A stretch of DNA of 64,000 nucleotides, taken from Treponema sp. (GTDB lineage Bacteria; Spirochaetota; Spirochaetia; Treponematales; Breznakiellaceae). Below are positions 60,669-64,000 of this stretch, piece by piece. The first letter of the stretch is position 1, and each line of letters begins with the position of its first letter. The position numbers and the translations under genes were made by a program. A model generated the notes under the pieces. It was not told where the DNA came from. It saw only the letters and a program-made list of their open reading frames with translations, and did not search any database. Where the stretch lies: positions 1,604-65,603 of the forward strand of contig WQSW01000001.1 in assembly GCA_009787695.1 (NCBI GenBank), in the 5' to 3' direction.

Positions 60669-63287
60669 TCAATTTTTATAATTTAAAATCTCTTCTGTAA
60701 CATTAGTATCTTCTTTGCCTTCATAAGTAGAAATTTCATTCTTATTAAAATCGTTTTTACCTTTTATCTTTATTATTCCATCGTTCATTTCGGCAGTGAA
60801 TACAGCTCCGGGTTTCCAGTTTCCTTCAAGAATTAAATCAGATAAAGGCGATTCAATTTCTTTTTGAATTGTGCGGCGCAAAGGTCTGCCTCCGTATTTT
60901 GGATCCCATCCTTTTTCTACTAGATATTCTTTTGCGCCTTGAGTTATCTTTAAAATATATTTTTGTTCTGCCAACCTGCTTGTAAGCAATGTAAATTCTA
61001 TATCAAAGATTGATTCAATTTGTTTCTTAGTAAGCGTATTAAAAACTACAATTTCATCTATCCTGTTTATAAATTCCGGATTGCAAATTTTACGTAATTC
61101 TGATAAAGCGGCAGATTCAATTTCGCTAGAACTCATAATACCGGAATTTGATGAAAAGCCAAGCTTTGAATCATTTGATATTTCTCTTACACCTGCGTTA
61201 CTTGTCATGATTATTACAGTATTTCGGAAATTAACTGTATGCCCCAGACTGTCTTTTAATTCGCCTTCTTCCATAACCTGCAATAAAAGATTAAAAACAT
61301 CGTGATGCGCTTTTTCAATTTCATCGAATAACACTACACGGTAGGGATTGCGTCTTATTTTTTCTGTAAGCATACCTCCCTCTTCATAACCGATATAACC
61401 GGGAGGCGCACCTACAAGACGAGATGCGTTGTGTTTTTCCATGTAATCCGACATATCAATACGTACAAGTGAATCTTCATTTGCAAAAAGATATAGTGCG
61501 AGTTTCCGCGCAAGAAGAGTTTTTCCTACACCTGTCGGACCTAAAAATATAAATGAGCCCATCGGACGGCGGGGAGATGAAACACCCGCTCTTGCCCTCT
61601 TTATTGCACAGGCTATTTTTTTAATTGCTTCATCCTGCCCTATTACTGATTTTTGCAATTCCGTTTCTATTGATAAAAGCCTCTTTGATTCTTTTTCTTC
61701 CAGATGCATCACAGGAATTCCTGTTGCTTCTGTCACAACAAAACGAACATCATCATCTGTAACAATCGGTAAATCATTTCTTGAAGCAAATTCCCATGCC
61801 CTATGCGCTTCTTCAAGACGTACTCTTAACTCACGGACTTTATCACGAACACTCGCCGCTTTTTCATAATCCTGAGCGCTTACAAATTTATTTTTCTCTT
61901 CGCATAACAGATTTATTTCCGCTTCTAGGCTTGATATTTCAGGCGGCTGTTCACGGTTTCCAAGCTTACGCAATGCAGCAGCTTCATCAAGAATATCAAT
62001 CGCTTTATCGGGCATAAACCTTCCTGTAATATACCTTTGCGCCAATTTCGCTGCAAGCGATACAGCGCTGTCTGCAAATTTCACCTGATGATGTTCTTCG
62101 TATTTTTTTTGAATCCCTTTTAAAATTTCAAGTGTATCATCAAAGGCAGGCTCATCTACCATTATTTGCTGAAAACGTCTTTCTAAGGCTGCGTCTTTCT
62201 CAAAGTGTTTTCTGTATTCAGCAAGAGTTGTAGCTCCTATACACCTGATTTCTCCGCGTGAAAGACCGGGCTTTAGCATATTTGATGCGTCTAACGTTCC
62301 TTCCGCGCCTCCTGCTCCGATGATTGTGTGAATCTCATCAATAAAAAGAATAATATTTCCTGCCTGATTTACTTCTTTAATTATTTTTTTTATCCGCTCT
62401 TCAAATTCTCCGCGATACTTTGTTCCTGCAACAACTAATCCCATATCAAGACTTAAAATACGTTTACCTGAAAGCACATCAGGCACTTCTTCGCTTATAA
62501 GAAGCTGAGAGAGCCCCTCTACAATCGCAGTTTTTCCCACTCCCGGCTCACCTACTAAAATAGGGTTATTTTTTGTACGGCGTGATAAAATACGTATTGC
62601 TCGGTTAATTTCTGTTTTTCGTCCTACAACAGGGTCCATCTTTCCAGCTCTTGCAAGAGCTGTAAGATCGCGCGAATAATTATCAAGTGTCGGTGTCAGC
62701 ACAGGATATGATGCAGGTCTAACGCGCGGAGGACGTTCAGGTTCGCCTTCGCTTTTATGATGAACTGCTGTTCTTTCTTTTTGAGTTAAGAAAGGCTGAG
62801 ACCTATCTACTCCTGTAATTTCTTCATTATTTATGGAGTTTGATTGATTAAAAGTTGTCTGAATAATGACACGTAACATATCTGTATCAACTGCACGCTG
62901 ATTTAGATAAACCTGTACAGTTGAATCTTGTTCGCGCATGGAAGAAAACAAAAGATGTTCTGTACCTAAATAAACGCTTCCCATCGCTCTTGCTTCTTCT
63001 GTTGCTGTATCAAGCATAATTTTCGTGCGTTTAGAAGGAGGCACTTCCCCGCTGATAATTAAACCGGGAATACGCGGAATTGATCCTTCAAGTATATATA
63101 AAAACTCATTAATATCGATTCGCAGATAGGCTAAAGCCTTGCATGCTGTCCCGCCGCCTTCTTTTAACATTGCAATAATAATATGTTCAGGCAACAGCTG
63201 ATCTGAATTAAATCTTTTTGCTTCTTCTTGTGCATTAACAGAAAGAAGTTTTTCCACTCGCGGAGTTAGTCCTTTAAACACAAACAT
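60669..63287 (-). CDS. clpC: AAA+ protease-associated unfoldase ClpC
   Basis: An 872-residue double-ring ATPase that unfolds proteins for ClpP. The N-domain ([17 protein letters not shown]) covers residues 1-145; Walker A sites [14 protein letters not shown] (about 246) and [14 protein letters not shown] (about 580); a UVR-like linker ([20 protein letters not shown]) around 460-500 marks it as ClpC rather than ClpB. LGFSS in the second ring is near the ClpP loop region. A TTGCCG-17-GATAAT promoter ends seven bases before the ATG; the AAGAGGT between abuts the ATG and is too close for a normal ribosome-binding site. Confidence 0.94.
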   Translation of the reverse strand: MFVFKGLTPRVEKLLSVNAQEEAKRFNSDQLLPEHIIIAMLKEGGGTACKALAYLRIDINEFLYILEGSIPRIPGLIISGEVPPSKRTKIMLDTATEEARAMGSVYLGTEHLLFSSMREQDSTVQVYLNQRAVDTDMLRVIIQTTFNQSNSINNEEITGVDRSQPFLTQKERTAVHHKSEGEPERPPRVRPASYPVLTPTLDNYSRDLTALARAGKMDPVVGRKTEINRAIRILSRRTKNNPILVGEPGVGKTAIVEGLSQLLISEEVPDVLSGKRILSLDMGLVVAGTKYRGEFEERIKKIIKEVNQAGNIILFIDEIHTIIGAGGAEGTLDASNMLKPGLSRGEIRCIGATTLAEYRKHFEKDAALERRFQQIMVDEPAFDDTLEILKGIQKKYEEHHQVKFADSAVSLAAKLAQRYITGRFMPDKAIDILDEAAALRKLGNREQPPEISSLEAEINLLCEEKNKFVSAQDYEKAASVRDKVRELRVRLEEAHRAWEFASRNDLPIVTDDDVRFVVTEATGIPVMHLEEKESKRLLSIETELQKSVIGQDEAIKKIACAIKRARAGVSSPRRPMGSFIFLGPTGVGKTLLARKLALYLFANEDSLVRIDMSDYMEKHNASRLVGAPPGYIGYEEGGMLTEKIRRNPYRVVLFDEIEKAHHDVFNLLLQVMEEGELKDSLGHTVNFRNTVIIMTSNAGVREISNDSKLGFSSNSGIMSSSEIESAALSELRKICNPEFINRIDEIVVFNTLTKKQIESIFDIEFTLLTSRLAEQKYILKITQGAKEYLVEKGWDPKYGGRPLRRTIQKEIESPLSDLILEGNWKPGAVFTAEMNDGIIKIKGKNDFNKNEISTYEGKEDTNVTEEILNYKN

Positions 63288-63294
63288 ACCTCTT

Positions 63295-63323
63295 ATTATC
63301 TATAATATTTTAATTTTCGGCAA
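63295..63323 (-). promoter_or_regulatory. clpC promoter
   Basis: -35 TTGCCG (63318-63323), spacer 17, -10 GATAAT (63295-63300), seven bases to the ATG at 63287. The predicted leader is zero to one base. Confidence 0.5.
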
Positions 63324-63326
63324 TTA

Positions 63327-63773
63327 CTAAAAATTTACTATGTCTCCGATTTTTACCCCAACATTTGTAAACCATCCTTGAGGCACTTCTAAAGCGTAAC
63401 GTCCTGAACGGCTTGAAGAAACAGAGTTTTTATCATTGGGATACATATTTTTTATATCAAAAATTCGCCCGTCTGATGTAATAAAAGCGATAGATAGGGG
63501 AATAACTGTATTTACCATCCAAAAAGACATAATTTGATCCTGCTCAAAAATAAAAAGCATCCCTTCTCCGTCCGCAAGATTTTTCCGATGCATAAGACCT
63601 TTCGTTTTTTCCTCTTGTTTTTCTGCAATCTCAGCTTTAACAATTGTGATAACCTGCCCGTCTCTTTCGATAGATAATTCTTTTACAGGGAGTTTTTGTG
63701 TATCGCAGGAAGAAATAATAAAAATATTAATTACGGCGCACAAGGATATTACTTTTATTATTTTAGAACTCAT
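63327..63773 (-). CDS. DUF192 family lipoprotein
   Basis: A 148-residue exported protein. The leader ends in the lipobox IISSC. The DUF192 core is clear: GLMHRKNLADGEGMLFIFEQ, FWMVNTVIPLSIAFI, and the C-terminal ALEVPQGWFTNVGVKIGD. The function of DUF192 is not established. It overlaps the end of the upstream gene by 11 bases and lies 39 bases before clpC. Confidence 0.88.
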   Translation of the reverse strand: MSSKIIKVISLCAVINIFIISSCDTQKLPVKELSIERDGQVITIVKAEIAEKQEEKTKGLMHRKNLADGEGMLFIFEQDQIMSFWMVNTVIPLSIAFITSDGRIFDIKNMYPNDKNSVSSSRSGRYALEVPQGWFTNVGVKIGDIVNF

Positions 63774-64000
63774 CGATAAAATCCTGACGTAATTTTACTT
63801 GTCCTGATTCGGCAACACCGGATTCATTTATTATGTCATCAAAAACTATTTTGTCTATATATTTTACTGTCAGCGGGCGTTCAATTGATATTCTTGTTTC
63901 TTCTGTTTCCCAAACAGCAGACCTTGGATCAAGATATGAAGGCTGTCCGTATTTATCTACAAATTGCATAAAGATTGAATAATGATCGATTACTTCTGTG
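63763..64000 (-). CDS. C-terminal part of a hypothetical protein, cut by the window end
   Basis: The minus-strand frame ending at 63763 is open to the window edge (about 78 residues); the ATG at 63969 is internal, since sense codons continue upstream (VIDHYSIF before it). The visible part is polar with no membrane segment, ends KLRQDFIDEF, and includes YLDPRSAVWETEETRISIER, a pattern seen in small exported proteins with a coiled N-terminus. Family not recognised. It is coupled to the DUF192 gene. Confidence 0.65.
   Translation of the reverse strand, partial: TEVIDHYSIFMQFVDKYGQPSYLDPRSAVWETEETRISIERPLTVKYIDKIVFDDIINESGVAESGQVKLRQDFIDEF

Noticed and set aside
1-64000. CRISPR array, rRNA operon or origin of replication
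   Set aside because: No regularly spaced repeats, rRNA sequence or DnaA-box cluster was seen on either strand.

Overview
The window is AT-rich bacterial chromosome with dense, mostly operonic genes. Gene content points to a spirochaete of the Treponema group. The evidence is a GreA protein of 934 residues instead of about 160, about eight TPR proteins, lipoproteins with loose lipoboxes, a short EF-G, a Ser/Thr/Gly-rich von Willebrand-A membrane protein and BspA-like leucine-rich-repeat debris. A cytoplasmic GH10 xylanase and AI-2 catabolic enzymes suggest a gut or rumen species. This is inference from protein families; no 16S gene is present.

Layout. 1-5063 (minus): a cut-off gene, then an operon rpe, TPR protein, Q-rich lipoprotein, TPR membrane protein, dtd. 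5155-13609 (plus): TPR protein, giant greA, VWA protein, two TPR-type proteins, rlmN. 13613-29939: envelope genes (DUF445, SH3-like lipoprotein, barrel proteins, propeller lipoprotein, a 1,600-residue surface protein), a uracil phosphoribosyltransferase, DUF503, and a lipid operon (glycosyltransferase, lipid kinase, PlsC-like acyltransferase, HAD phosphatase). 30129-36525 (plus): nrdR with its own boxes, a strong terminator, udg, priA, tag, a TSCPD protein, a QueH-TcdA fusion and a TtcA-like enzyme. 36530-41212 (minus): argD and an Mla-type lipid transporter with a TPR lipoprotein. 41358-42520: a CAT-anticodon tRNA whose last base directly precedes the AUG of a phosphoesterase. 42517-46407: a decayed accessory island with a BspA remnant, a possible MazF remnant, tandem XRE regulators and a nonsense-interrupted Rpn-type nuclease. 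46505-52038: fusA, GH3 lipoprotein, yebC-ruvC. 52106-60608: NeuB-like synthase, cupin isomerase, xylanase, lsrF, lsrK, glgC, VanY-type peptidase. 60669-64000 (minus): clpC, a DUF192 lipoprotein and a cut-off gene.

Most interesting signals: (1) lsrK and lsrF, the kinase and thiolase for the quorum signal AI-2, are divergent, their promoters occupy nearly the same 35 bp, and no transporter or lsrR is next to them; (2) an anticodon-loop modification operon contains one polypeptide joining QueH (position 34) to TcdA (position 37), translationally coupled to a TtcA-like enzyme (position 32); (3) many first genes have a -35/-10 promoter that puts the start of transcription on or next to the AUG, predicting leaderless mRNAs, and tRNA 3' processing would also create one; (4) five divergent pairs share one promoter footprint.
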